Shown here: positions 8,975-17,679 of the stretch, piece by piece | How positions within the stretch are numbered: the first letter of the stretch is position 1 | Layout of the letters: each line of letters begins with the position of its first letter | NCBI GenBank assembly: GCA_024235095.1 | Contig: JACKNC010000001.1 | Location: 2,207,501-2,271,500 of the forward strand | Source: Gammaproteobacteria bacterium | GTDB lineage: Bacteria; Pseudomonadota; Gammaproteobacteria; Competibacterales; Competibacteraceae | Direction: 5' to 3' | DNA: 64,000 nt | Translations under genes and position numbers: made by a program | The notes under the pieces: model-generated | Told to the model about the DNA's origin: nothing | The model's input: only the letters and a program-made list of their open reading frames with translations | Database searches by the model: none

Positions 8975-9180
8975 TATCCTCGCTAACTTCGAGATCTTCC
9001 AGGGTGGGCAGAAAAAACAGCCAGCGCTGGAACAGCTTGATCAGAAATCCGGGACTACCGGTCTCGAACCAGTCATTGCGGTAGACACGACCCTTGTCAA
9101 TGAACAGCAGGATGTCGAAAGAGTTGTAGACCAGTTCCCCAGGAAAGTCGTAGTCGTTGTACCAGCGTTTCAGCTTATCC
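8970..9180 (-). pseudogene. Fragment of AAA-ATPase-like / PD-(D/E)XK (DUF1703-type) protein
   Basis: Read on the minus strand, this interval gives KRWYNDYDFPG, VYNSFDILLFIDKGRVYRNDWFETGSPGFLIKLFQ and LPTLEDLEVSEDI without a stop. These are hallmarks of the middle of PF09820/PF08011 proteins, which carry an inactive-looking AAA domain followed by a PD-(D/E)XK nuclease domain. Only about 70 residues of a normally 500 aa protein remain. There is no start codon, and the frame then leaves the family and ends inside the first codons of the sugar-binding lipoprotein gene. It is a relic. It may still hold the operon's promoter. Confidence 0.7.
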
Positions 9181-9468
9181 TGTTTTCGATGATGCTTTAC
9201 AGACTGCAGATGCCAATCAGCAAGGGCGCGTGTGGGTCGGTCATGATGTGGAATCAGTCGGGTTGGTCAATAGTGTAAGTGTAGTGTCTGCATCAATTCA
9301 ATTGATTTATCATGTTTTCTGGCAACCGACGCTGAAGCTGTCCGAATACCCAAATGAACCCTAATTCTCATGAAAACCGATTCCTCGATTTACGAATTTC
9401 TGGCGACGGGCGCTGAGGCGTTCCGGGTGCTGACCGGTGGCATGACCCTGACCGGGGCCTACCGCTTT

Positions 9469-9592
9469 AATGCGAATTAAGAGCTTCATCCTCAACTCGT
9501 TGAAAACCCGATTTCTGGATTTTCGTCAGCAATTCGATGAGTAACGTAACGTATTTATATTTAAGGATATTAGTTAGCTCTTAATTCGCATT
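9469..9592. mobile_element. Miniature inverted-repeat element, 124 bp
   Basis: It begins AATGCGAATTAAGAGCT and ends with the exact reverse complement, a perfect 17-bp terminal inverted repeat. It is flanked on both sides by TT, which fits a 2-bp target duplication, and its removal restores the host reading frame. No coding capacity. The autonomous parent is not in the window. Confidence 0.8.
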
Positions 9593-10098
9593 TTACCTCA
9601 CTGACCCTGAAAGGCATCGAACGGCGGCTAGACGGCATCTACGAACCGGATGGGCATGACGGACCCGTCTATGTCATCGAATTCCAGGGGCAAGCCTGGG
9701 CACCGGCCCGGTATAACCTGCTGGCCAAAATCGGACTCTACGGCGAGTTGCACCCGGAGCGGGATGTGCGCGGGCTGTTGATTTTTCTCCACAAGGGCGA
9801 CGATGCCGGCGCGCCGCCCGTCGCGGTTGAATCGTTGTTCACCGTCGCCTATCTAGACGAGATTCTGCCGGCGTGGCGGGCGCGGGAACCGGACAATCCC
9901 TTTGTCGCGGTTTTTACACCGCTCCTGGTCAAAGCGGATGATGAGCTGTGGACCTGCGCACCCCACGCCTGGCAAACCATTCAGACCGCGCCCCTGAAAC
10001 CCGCGACACGCATCACCCTGGAGCGGATTCTGGAATTCTGGTTGTTTGAACGATTTCCTTTCTTGACGATGAAGGAGTTGCGAACCATGTTGAGCGTA

Positions 10099-10210
10099 CT
10101 ATTGTCCTGCTAATAGAGAAATTCACTAAAATATTCGTCATATAATTGATTTTTATAAATTATTAAAAAATACATCCCTTGGAATGTAGGGATCACTGCT
10201 AGCGAGACTA
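10099..10210. mobile_element. Second miniature element, about 112 bp, TA target duplication
   Basis: An AT-rich non-coding insert. Its ends are imperfect inverted repeats (TATTGTCCTGCTA at the left, TATAGTCTCGCTA read inward from the right). It sits between two TA dinucleotides (10097-10098 and 10211-10212), and removing it with one TA restores SV-TPLEQ in the host gene. TA duplication suggests mobilisation by an IS630/Tc1-type transposase. A related half copy lies at 25968-26041. Confidence 0.7.
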
Positions 10211-10540
10211 TAACACCGCTTGAACAAACCGTGATCTATAAAGAGATTTTTGCCGAGGGCGAGGCCAAGGGCAAAGCCGAGGGCGAGGCCAGGGGCGAGG
10301 CCAGAGGCGAGGCCAGAGGCGAGGTCAAGGGTAAAGCCGAGGGTCTGAAACGGTTGCTGACCCGGCGGTTTGGCCGGGTGCCCCGCTGGGCGATCCAGCG
10401 CTTGGACACGGCGGCGATGGAACAACTGGATGCCTGGTTGGAGGGGATTTTCGACGCCCGCAGTCTGGAGGAGCTAATCGGCCCTAAACCGAAGAAGAGT
10501 GTGAAGCCGTCTGCTGACGTATAAATTTTGAATCATGAAT

Positions 10541-10561
10541 TCCCCCTTTAGCAAAGGGGGA
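10541..10561. terminator. Palindrome between convergent genes
   Basis: CCCCCTTT-AGC-AAAGGGGG gives an 8-bp perfect stem with a 3-base loop between the convergent ends of the DUF2887 relic and recB. There is no T-run, so intrinsic termination is uncertain. The same core occurs in two copies at 26809-26896, so it may be a dispersed repeat. Confidence 0.4.
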
Positions 10562-10593
10562 GGTAAACAAACATCCTATTCCAGAATCTTGAT

Positions 10594-13500
10594 CTACCCG
10601 CCTCGCCCCATCGACGCATCCAGCGCCGTGACCAATGCAGAGGCCGGTCGGTCATGAAACACCCCGCACTCTGCGCCGCGCGCTGGGTCCATGCCGCGCA
10701 GGAACAGATAAAACACCCCGCCGAAATGCCGCTCATAGTCGTAATCCAGCACCCGCAACCCTAAATAACGGTGCAACGCCACGGTATAAATCAAGTATTG
10801 CAACACATACGCCTCGCGGGCCATGGCCTCTGCCAACCGCTCCGGCTGATACGCCGCCGGTTCCGGGCCAAGCCAGTTGGATTTGTAATCCACCAGATAA
10901 AACCGCCCTTCCGCTTCAAACACCAGGTCAATAAAGCCTTTCATGTAACCGCGCAGGGGACTGAACTCCAGATTTTCGATCATTTCCGCAAACGGACCCG
11001 CCGCGTACCCATGCCGTTCCAGCACCCGTCGCAACGCCTCGGGACGCAGGTGCGCCAGCGGGTAATAAAACTCCAGTTCGTTCAACCGTCGATCCAGCGT
11101 TACCGCCTCCAAGCGCAATTCACTGCCATCCAGCGGCGTCGCCAGCACCCGTTCCACCCAGTTGGCAACGACCGGCGTCCATTCCTCCGCTTCCAGACCA
11201 TGCCCGGTCAAGGTGCGCTCCACCAGTTTCTCCAATCGCTCCCGATCCTGTTGACTGAAATCCAGCCGCTCAAAAATGGCGTGCAAACAAGTTCCTGCCC
11301 GTGCGCCGCGTGGGAAGCTGAAGAGGTCCAGACGTGGCGTGGCTAACCACTCGGGTTCGGCCATCGGCGCAACGGTGGTCATGTCATAGTCCGGCATTTC
11401 CGCCGACAGCCCCACCGTGAGCGAGGTAAAACTGCCCACGCGCCAAAACTCAGCCAGCGAGCCGGTGAACGTGCGCGCCCGTAACACCGGTTCTTCTACC
11501 GTCGGCGGTTGATAACGGCTGCCGGTTTCCTCGGGCAAGGGCGTGATCGCCACCGTGTCCCCCGCTGGGGCAAAGGCGCTCTGCAAGTCACCGAGAAAGG
11601 CAGCGGGCGTGAGGCTGTCAAACCGCTGTCGGGTGACATCCAGCGCATCCTGCGTAGGCCCGACGGCTGCGGGATGATGCAACAACCAAGCAGGCGGCGC
11701 GGTGTCCGCCTCTTTAATCTTGCCCCAAACCAGGTAGCAACGCTGCTTGGCGCGGGTCAACGCAACGTAGAACAAGCGCAGACTCTCGGCCATTTCCTCC
11801 CGCCGGGCCAGTCGAATTGCCGGGTCATCGTCCTCAACGCCAATCGCCAGAACAGAACGGCGCAAATCCGCCGGGTCGTGATACAGCACTCGATCCTCTT
11901 CGCCAGTGCGCAACCGACCATCCCACAGGAACGGACAGAACACGATTTCATATTCCAGTCCCTTGCTCTTGTGGACGGTGACAATCCGCACCAGATTTTC
12001 ATCGCTTTCCAGGCGCAATTGCTGCTCTTCGTCCTTATTCGCCGGCAGGCGGCGGCTGTCGCCCAGCCATTTGAGTAATCCGGCCATGCCCGGATGGGCG
12101 CGACTGGCGATGTGCAGCAATTCCGCCAGATGCAGCACATTGGTCAAACGCCGCTCGCCGTCGCGGAAGGCCAGCAGGCGTTGCGGCACGCCTTCGTGGA
12201 TCAGCCAGACGCGGAAGAAACGCATGAAGCTGTGCTCCTGCCACAATTGCCGGTAATCCTGGAATTTCTCCAACCAACGCGCCCAAGTCTGCTCCTCTTC
12301 ATGCAACTGATGCAGGGTTTCGCCGCTTAACCCGAACAGCGCGGACGCCAGCGCAGTGCGCACCCGGCCCTCATGACCGGGTTCAGCAATCGCCGCCAGC
12401 AACCATTCCAGTTGTCGCGCTTCGTCGGAGAGAAACACGCTGTCATCAGCGTGCTGGACGCTGGGCACGTTCAGTTGCAACAACTGTCGGCGGATTAGGC
12501 GTCCCTGCCAATGGCTGCGCACCAACACCGCAATATCGCCGCCGGCCAGCGGTCGTTCGCCGATGTGCGCCTGATGGCGCGCACCCAGATTCAGCAACCG
12601 GGCGATTTCCGCCGCAGTGGCTTGAGCCGCTTGCTTGCCCGCTACGCCCTTGTTGATCGGCTTGCCGGAGGCGTCGGATTCGACCTGCCAGAGATGCAAG
12701 GGCGGCTCCAACTGGCCCTGAATACGCAAGGGGGGGTGTTGCTTGCGCTCTGCGGGAATCGCCGGATGGAAGGGAATACCCTCGAACAGAAAGGGCTGAT
12801 CCTTGACCGCGCCGAACACCGCGTTCAACGCCGTCAACAGACGCGGATCGGAGCGCCAATTTACATCGAGAGTATGCTGTTGCTGCGTGTCGCTACGAGC
12901 GGTCAGGTAGGCAAAAATGTCCGCGCCACGAAAGCTGTAGATGGCCTGTTTCGGATCGCCGACCAGGAACACCGGCTTGCCGGTTCCGACATAGATACGC
13001 CGAAAAATCTCGTACTGCACCGGATCGGTGTCCTGAAATTCGTCAATCAGCGCCGCCGCATAGCGGTTACGTAAGGTTTCAATCAGCGCCGCGCCCCGGT
13101 GGGCGTCGTGCAGGGCGCTATGCAAATCTAACAGCAAGTCGTCGTAGGACTGTAGTTGTTGCCGCCGCTTGCGCAGCGCCAGTTCCCGGTTGCAGTATTC
13201 CAGCAATTGCACCGGAATTTGGTAACGACAGTAATCCGCCAGCGCCTCACAGGCGGTGTTCAGCGCGTCGCAGGCGTCGAAAAAAATATGGTGCGGCGCG
13301 GTTTGGCCTTTCTTCAGCGAAACATGCAGTTTGGACATCGTAAACTGTTCAAACTTATTGAACAACATCAGTTTTGGCGGATCGGCGCTGAGATAGGCAT
13401 CCATCGTCTCCAGCCAGCCGGGAATGGATTTCAGGTTATATTTCTGCCGGTTCAAAGCCGGCGAATTGAGTAGCAAATCCTCGATGGCGGCCCGATCCTG

Positions 13501-14178
13501 TCGCCATACATCACGCGCTTTTTGAAAGGCGGCGATGAACGCCTGCTCCAGCGCCGCGCCGTTGGCATCGCCGTTCGGCGTCATGATATGCAGATACGGT
13601 TTGCCAAGATGCGGTTCGACCTGTTTCAGCAAGGTTTGCGGGCTGTCGCCCCGATCCAGGAAATATTGCACCACTAGGGGCGAACCGGGATAGAACTGCC
13701 GACGCCAGAAATCTTCAACAATCTCTTGCAACAACTCACGGGTATCGGCCATCAGTTCGGTATCGAACGACAGACCGCTCTCAAACGCATTGTCGCCCAG
13801 CACCCGTTTGCAAAACCCGTGAATGGTGAAAATGGCGGCTTCATCGAAACCACGCAAGGCGTTGCTCAGGCGGCGAATCGCCAGTTCCCGATCCGGGGCC
13901 AAATCCAGTAAGCGCATCCCCAGTTCATCCTCATCATCCGCGCGGCCCCGGAGAAAGGCGTGGCGGATTTGCGCCAAGCGGCCTCGAATGCGGTCGCGCA
14001 GTTCCTTGGTGGCGGCGTTGGTGTAGGTCACTACCAGAATGCGGTTCACCGGAATATGCCCCTCAACCACCAGGCGCACATAGAGCGCGGTGATGGTGTA
14101 GGTCTTGCCGGTGCCGGCGCTGGCTTCGATCAGGTTGAAGCCGCTCAGAGGCGTGTAGAGCGGGTCGAGACGTTGCAT
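10594..14178 (-). CDS. recB: Exodeoxyribonuclease V beta subunit RecB
   Basis: 1194 aa helicase-nuclease subunit of RecBCD, which resects double-strand breaks. The UvrD-like helicase starts at the N-terminus with FNLIEASAGTGKTYTI (Walker A near residue 20) and VTYTNAATKELRDRI. Walker B is AALIDEFQDTDPVQYEIF, followed by FLVGDPKQAIYSFRGADIF. Helicase motifs IVTVHKSKGLEYEIVFCPF and LRLFYVALTRAKQRCYLVWG follow. The C-terminal nuclease domain carries GYMKGFIDLVFEAEGRFYLVDYKSNW, with the catalytic Asp and Lys. recC and recD are not adjacent; downstream is a convergent relic and upstream is psd. The length fits the family (about 1180 aa). Confidence 0.95.
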   Translation of the reverse strand: MQRLDPLYTPLSGFNLIEASAGTGKTYTITALYVRLVVEGHIPVNRILVVTYTNAATKELRDRIRGRLAQIRHAFLRGRADDEDELGMRLLDLAPDRELAIRRLSNALRGFDEAAIFTIHGFCKRVLGDNAFESGLSFDTELMADTRELLQEIVEDFWRRQFYPGSPLVVQYFLDRGDSPQTLLKQVEPHLGKPYLHIMTPNGDANGAALEQAFIAAFQKARDVWRQDRAAIEDLLLNSPALNRQKYNLKSIPGWLETMDAYLSADPPKLMLFNKFEQFTMSKLHVSLKKGQTAPHHIFFDACDALNTACEALADYCRYQIPVQLLEYCNRELALRKRRQQLQSYDDLLLDLHSALHDAHRGAALIETLRNRYAAALIDEFQDTDPVQYEIFRRIYVGTGKPVFLVGDPKQAIYSFRGADIFAYLTARSDTQQQHTLDVNWRSDPRLLTALNAVFGAVKDQPFLFEGIPFHPAIPAERKQHPPLRIQGQLEPPLHLWQVESDASGKPINKGVAGKQAAQATAAEIARLLNLGARHQAHIGERPLAGGDIAVLVRSHWQGRLIRRQLLQLNVPSVQHADDSVFLSDEARQLEWLLAAIAEPGHEGRVRTALASALFGLSGETLHQLHEEEQTWARWLEKFQDYRQLWQEHSFMRFFRVWLIHEGVPQRLLAFRDGERRLTNVLHLAELLHIASRAHPGMAGLLKWLGDSRRLPANKDEEQQLRLESDENLVRIVTVHKSKGLEYEIVFCPFLWDGRLRTGEEDRVLYHDPADLRRSVLAIGVEDDDPAIRLARREEMAESLRLFYVALTRAKQRCYLVWGKIKEADTAPPAWLLHHPAAVGPTQDALDVTRQRFDSLTPAAFLGDLQSAFAPAGDTVAITPLPEETGSRYQPPTVEEPVLRARTFTGSLAEFWRVGSFTSLTVGLSAEMPDYDMTTVAPMAEPEWLATPRLDLFSFPRGARAGTCLHAIFERLDFSQQDRERLEKLVERTLTGHGLEAEEWTPVVANWVERVLATPLDGSELRLEAVTLDRRLNELEFYYPLAHLRPEALRRVLERHGYAAGPFAEMIENLEFSPLRGYMKGFIDLVFEAEGRFYLVDYKSNWLGPEPAAYQPERLAEAMAREAYVLQYLIYTVALHRYLGLRVLDYDYERHFGGVFYLFLRGMDPARGAECGVFHDRPASALVTALDASMGRGG

Positions 14179-14320
14179 GGTGCTGAATCTGCTGCGTTGA
14201 GAAGGTAGCGTTGAAGGCGTTCCCCATGGTCAAGACCAAAATCCTATGAAACTTAATGAGCCCTGTTCAAATTTGAGTTTAGCCGGATGCGCCAAAAAAT
14301 ATCATGCAGGCGCACAGTCT

Positions 14321-15217
14321 TCAGCCAGTCAGCTTTGCCAACGGCTCCCCCATGCGCACAATGGCGTCGCGCTGCATTTCACGCTCCCAACGAACTTTCT
14401 GTGGGCTGAACAACAGGATGACGGTGGAACCCATGTTGAAACGGCCCATTTCTGCCCCCTGATCCAACTGCACCGCGCCGTCGCCCTGCAATGGATAGCT
14501 CCAGTGGCGGATCGTTGTTCCCAAGGGCGGGGTTATCGCCCCGGCCCACACGGTTTCGATGGACGCCACATTGATCGCCCCAACCAGCACCAGCGCCATC
14601 GGTCCCGCCGCCGTATCGAATAATGTGACCACCCGTTCGTTGCGTGCGAACAGATTCGGGATCATCCGGGTGGTCAACGGCGAGACACTGAACAGCTTGC
14701 CGGGAATGTGCGTCATCTCGCGTAGCTGGCCTGCCAGCGGGATATGAATGCGATGATAATCGCGCGGCGACAGATACAAGGTCGCAAACGCGCCATTCTG
14801 AAAGAGTCTAGCCCGTTCCGCATCGCCCAGCAGTTCGGCGAGCGAAAAAGATCGTCCCTTGGCTTGCAGCAGAGTGTCTTCATGCGCCATGCCGATCTGA
14901 CTGATCGCGCCATCTACCGGGCAGCATACGATTCGGTCGCCATGGGCGATGGGTCGCGCGCCGGGCTGGAGCGCCCGGGTAAAAAAGGTATTAAAATCTG
15001 GATAGGCGCGAGGATCAGTCTCCAGCGCTTCAGCCAGATTCACCCGGAAATGTCGCGCGAATTGGTGGATCAGCCAATTTTTAAACCAGGGCGTCCGCCT
15101 CCGCGTCGCCCAATAGGTTAACCGGGTTAGCCACCGTTGCGGCCACAGGTGTTGCGGGAAATTACGGAGATGATCGCTCAACGTTGCGGATATTGGAGAG
15201 TCTTGCAGGTTGGACAT
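14321..15217 (-). CDS. psd: Phosphatidylserine decarboxylase proenzyme
   Basis: 298 aa inner-membrane-associated enzyme that makes phosphatidylethanolamine. Family blocks: YPDFNTFFTRALQPGARPI near residue 70, VCCPVDGAISQIG, YLSPRDYHRIHIP, and NERVVTLFDT. The self-cleavage motif GST lies in RFNMGSTVILLF, so the Ser becomes the pyruvoyl group of the alpha chain. The first bases precede any close neighbour by about 140 bp. This is the canonical proteobacterial type 1 form. Confidence 0.96.
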   Translation of the reverse strand: MSNLQDSPISATLSDHLRNFPQHLWPQRWLTRLTYWATRRRTPWFKNWLIHQFARHFRVNLAEALETDPRAYPDFNTFFTRALQPGARPIAHGDRIVCCPVDGAISQIGMAHEDTLLQAKGRSFSLAELLGDAERARLFQNGAFATLYLSPRDYHRIHIPLAGQLREMTHIPGKLFSVSPLTTRMIPNLFARNERVVTLFDTAAGPMALVLVGAINVASIETVWAGAITPPLGTTIRHWSYPLQGDGAVQLDQGAEMGRFNMGSTVILLFSPQKVRWEREMQRDAIVRMGEPLAKLTG

Positions 15218-15355
15218 GGCTAGGCCAATTCGGTCAGTGTGGAGTCTTAAAGTAAGACCAGCATATCGGGCGGGCGGTTAAAACGATAGAATTCACTGGC
15301 CATTTGTTGGCTTCGCCGCGTCCGCCCACTCTCCATCGTATTGCACGCTAACCCC

Positions 15356-16264
15356 ATGATGATCAACCACGATGATGTTCTCTCCTCCCTTCATACCCTC
15401 CGCGACTTTATTCGCTGGGGCGCCAGCCAGATGAATGAAGCCGGTTTGCATTTCGGTCACGGCACTGACAATGCGCTGGATGAAGCGGCAGCGCTGGTGT
15501 TGCACGCGCTGCACCTGCCCCCTGATTTGCATACGGAATATTTACAATCATCCTTGACCTTCTTGGAGAAGCAGGCGGTCTTGCGCCTGCTGGAACGGCG
15601 TCTTGTCGAACGCAAGCCGGCGGCTTATTTAACCCAGCGCGCCTGGTTCATGGGCCTGCCGTTTTATGTCGATGAACGGGTGCTGATCCCCCGTTCGCCT
15701 CTGGCCGAGTTGATTGAACGGCAGTTCGCGCCCTGGTTGCCGGATAGCCGCGAAATGGAGCATATCCTGGATTTGGGAACCGGCAGTGGTTGCCTGGGCA
15801 TCGCTTGCGCCTATGCTTTCCCCGATGCGCAAGTGGATCTGGCCGATGTCTCCGCCGATGCGCTGGACGTTGCGCGGCGCAATGTCGCCGAGCATGGCCT
15901 GGAAGACCAGGTCGAAGTGATCCAGTCCGATTTGTTCTCAGCGCTGAAGGGTCGCCGGTACGATTTGATCATTAGCAATCCGCCTTATGTGGCGCTGGAA
16001 GAACTGGACGCCTTACCAGCTGAATATCACCATGAACCGCGTCTGGGTCTGGCTGCTGGTGTGGCAGGACTGGACGTGGTGTTGGAAATTTTGCAACAGG
16101 CTGCGGATTTTCTGAAACGCGACGGTTTACTGGTGGTCGAGGTGGGTAATGCCCAGTACGCTTTGTGCGAAGCCTTGCCTGATGTACCGTTCACCTGGCT
16201 GGAATTCGAGCGCGGCGGCCAAGGCGTGTTTTTATTGAACGCCGCGCAAGTTCGCCGTTTGTGA
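15356..16264 (+). CDS. prmB: Ribosomal protein L3 glutamine N5-methyltransferase
   Basis: 302 aa from the ATG at 15356; a TTG at 15341 would add five residues. SAM-binding motif I is HILDLGTGSGCLGIACAYAFP, and the catalytic NPPY is in YDLIISNPPYVALEELDALPAEYHHEPRLGLAAG. The EYxHEPxxxLxaG continuation is characteristic of PrmB as opposed to PrmC. The N-terminal helical domain FIRWGASQMNEAGLHFGHGTDNALDEA also fits PrmB. It methylates Gln of L3 during 50S assembly. hemN follows 18 bases later. Confidence 0.92.
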   Translation: MMINHDDVLSSLHTLRDFIRWGASQMNEAGLHFGHGTDNALDEAAALVLHALHLPPDLHTEYLQSSLTFLEKQAVLRLLERRLVERKPAAYLTQRAWFMGLPFYVDERVLIPRSPLAELIERQFAPWLPDSREMEHILDLGTGSGCLGIACAYAFPDAQVDLADVSADALDVARRNVAEHGLEDQVEVIQSDLFSALKGRRYDLIISNPPYVALEELDALPAEYHHEPRLGLAAGVAGLDVVLEILQQAADFLKRDGLLVVEVGNAQYALCEALPDVPFTWLEFERGGQGVFLLNAAQVRRL

Positions 16265-16282
16265 CACGGTGCGGAGCCTCTT

Positions 16283-17665
16283 ATGGATACCACGCTGATT
16301 TTCGATCCGACCCTGATTGGCAAATACGACAAAGCCGGTCCCCGCTATACTTCCTACCCGACCGCCGTGCAGTTCCACGAAGATTTTGGCGAGGCGGAAT
16401 ACCGTGAGCAAGCGTTGGCCAGCAATGCCAGCAGTCAGCCTCTGTCGCTGTACCTTCATATTCCCTTCTGCGACACGGTTTGCTTCTACTGCGCCTGCAA
16501 TAAGATCGTCACCAAAAACCGCCGACACACCGCGCCCTATCTCGACCATCTCTACCGGGAGATCGCCTTGCAAGGCGCGTTGTTCGACCACTCTCGCCCG
16601 GTGACACAACTGCATTGGGGCGGCGGCACCCCGACCTTTATTAGCGCCGATGAGATGCGCGAACTGATGCGGGTCACCGGCGAATATTTCCAGTTGCTCA
16701 CCGATGATCGCGGCGAGTATTCCATCGAAGTCGACCCGCGCGAGACCGATGACGGCACGATCGCCCGGTTGCGGGAACTGGGGTTCAACCGCTTGAGTCT
16801 GGGCGTGCAGGATTTCGATCCCCAGGTGCAGCAGGCAGTCAACCGCATTCAGTCCTGCGAGATGACGCTAAAGGTGATGGACGCCGCGCGCCGTGAGGGC
16901 TTTCACTCCATCAGCGTGGACTTGATGTATGGGTTGCCTTTGCAGAGCGTAGCCAGTTTTAGGCGCACGGTGGATGAGATCATCGCCCAGAACCCGGATC
17001 GCATCTCGGTCTTCAACTATGCGCACTTGCCGGACTTGTTCAAGACCCAGCGGCAGATCGATCCCAGCGCCCTGCCATCGCCGGCGGTCAAGCTGGAAAT
17101 TCTGCAAACGGTCATCGACCGGTTGACCGCAGCGGGTTATATCTATATCGGCATGGATCATTTTGCGAAACCGGAGGATGAGCTGGCGCGGGCGCAACAG
17201 GCCGGGACGCTGTATCGCAATTTCCAGGGCTATAGCACCCACGCCAATTGTGACCTGATCGGTCTCGGCGCCACCTCGATTGGCATGGTCGGCGAGAGTT
17301 ATAGCCAAAATCTGAAAGGATTGGAGGCGTATTACGCACGGATTGACGAGGGCCGGTTAGGGGTATTCCGGGGCGTGCGCCTGAATGCTGATGATCGGTT
17401 GCGACGGTCGGTGATCACCGCGCTGATTTGTCACTTCGAGCTGGAGTTCGCCGCTATCGAGCGTCAGTACGGTATTGCTTTCAGCGACTACTTCGCGGTG
17501 GAATTGGCGGAATTGGCCGGGATGGAGGCGGATGGCCTGCTGGCGCTATTCACAACGGGAATCCGGGTTCTGCCCCCGGGCCGGTTGCTGATCCGTAATA
17601 TCTGCATGACGTTCGACCGGTATTTGCGGGCGCAAAAGCAACAGCGCTTTTCCAGGGTGATTTGA
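16283..17665 (+). CDS. hemN: Oxygen-independent coproporphyrinogen III oxidase
   Basis: 460 aa radical-SAM enzyme converting coproporphyrinogen III to protoporphyrinogen IX in anaerobic haem synthesis. The 4Fe-4S motif is CDTVCFYCAC (CxxxCxxC) near residue 65. Typical HemN blocks are YDKAGPRYTSYPTA at the N-terminus, HWGGGTPTF, IEVDPRETD, FNRLSLGVQDFDPQVQQAVNR and the C-terminal GMEADGLL. The length and the N-terminal PRYTSYPT motif separate true HemN from the shorter HemW. It is the second gene of a pair with prmB. Confidence 0.96.
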   Translation: MDTTLIFDPTLIGKYDKAGPRYTSYPTAVQFHEDFGEAEYREQALASNASSQPLSLYLHIPFCDTVCFYCACNKIVTKNRRHTAPYLDHLYREIALQGALFDHSRPVTQLHWGGGTPTFISADEMRELMRVTGEYFQLLTDDRGEYSIEVDPRETDDGTIARLRELGFNRLSLGVQDFDPQVQQAVNRIQSCEMTLKVMDAARREGFHSISVDLMYGLPLQSVASFRRTVDEIIAQNPDRISVFNYAHLPDLFKTQRQIDPSALPSPAVKLEILQTVIDRLTAAGYIYIGMDHFAKPEDELARAQQAGTLYRNFQGYSTHANCDLIGLGATSIGMVGESYSQNLKGLEAYYARIDEGRLGVFRGVRLNADDRLRRSVITALICHFELEFAAIERQYGIAFSDYFAVELAELAGMEADGLLALFTTGIRVLPPGRLLIRNICMTFDRYLRAQKQQRFSRVI

Positions 17666-17679
17666 ATGCCTGGTGGGAA

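Larger units (their letters stand above)
9370..10524 (+). pseudogene. DUF2887-type (Rpn/PD-(D/E)XK transposase-like) gene split by two miniature elements
   Basis: Three in-frame pieces of one gene. Piece 1 starts at the ATG 9370 (KTDSSIYEFLATGAEAFRVL) and ends YRF. Piece 2 resumes SLTLKGIERRLDGIYEPDG, then VYVIEFQGQAWAPARYNLLAKI, and ends TMLSV. Piece 3 resumes TPLEQTVIYKEIFAEGE, with a tandem (GEAR/GEAK) stretch rich in Gly, Glu, Ala and Lys, and ends SVKPSADV. This family of predicted DNA-cutting proteins is common as multi-copy, decaying genes. Deleting the two elements described separately restores one uninterrupted frame (YRF-TSLTLKG and LSV-TPLEQ). As it stands the gene is dead: stops appear within a few codons of each junction. 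Confidence 0.85.

Noticed and set aside
8937..9278. 113-codon plus-strand frame
   Set aside because: The minus strand of the same DNA encodes the recognisable AAA-ATPase/PD-(D/E)XK fragment.
10771..13074. Several 130-190 codon frames opposite recB
   Set aside because: GC-rich antisense frames of a large gene; no motifs.
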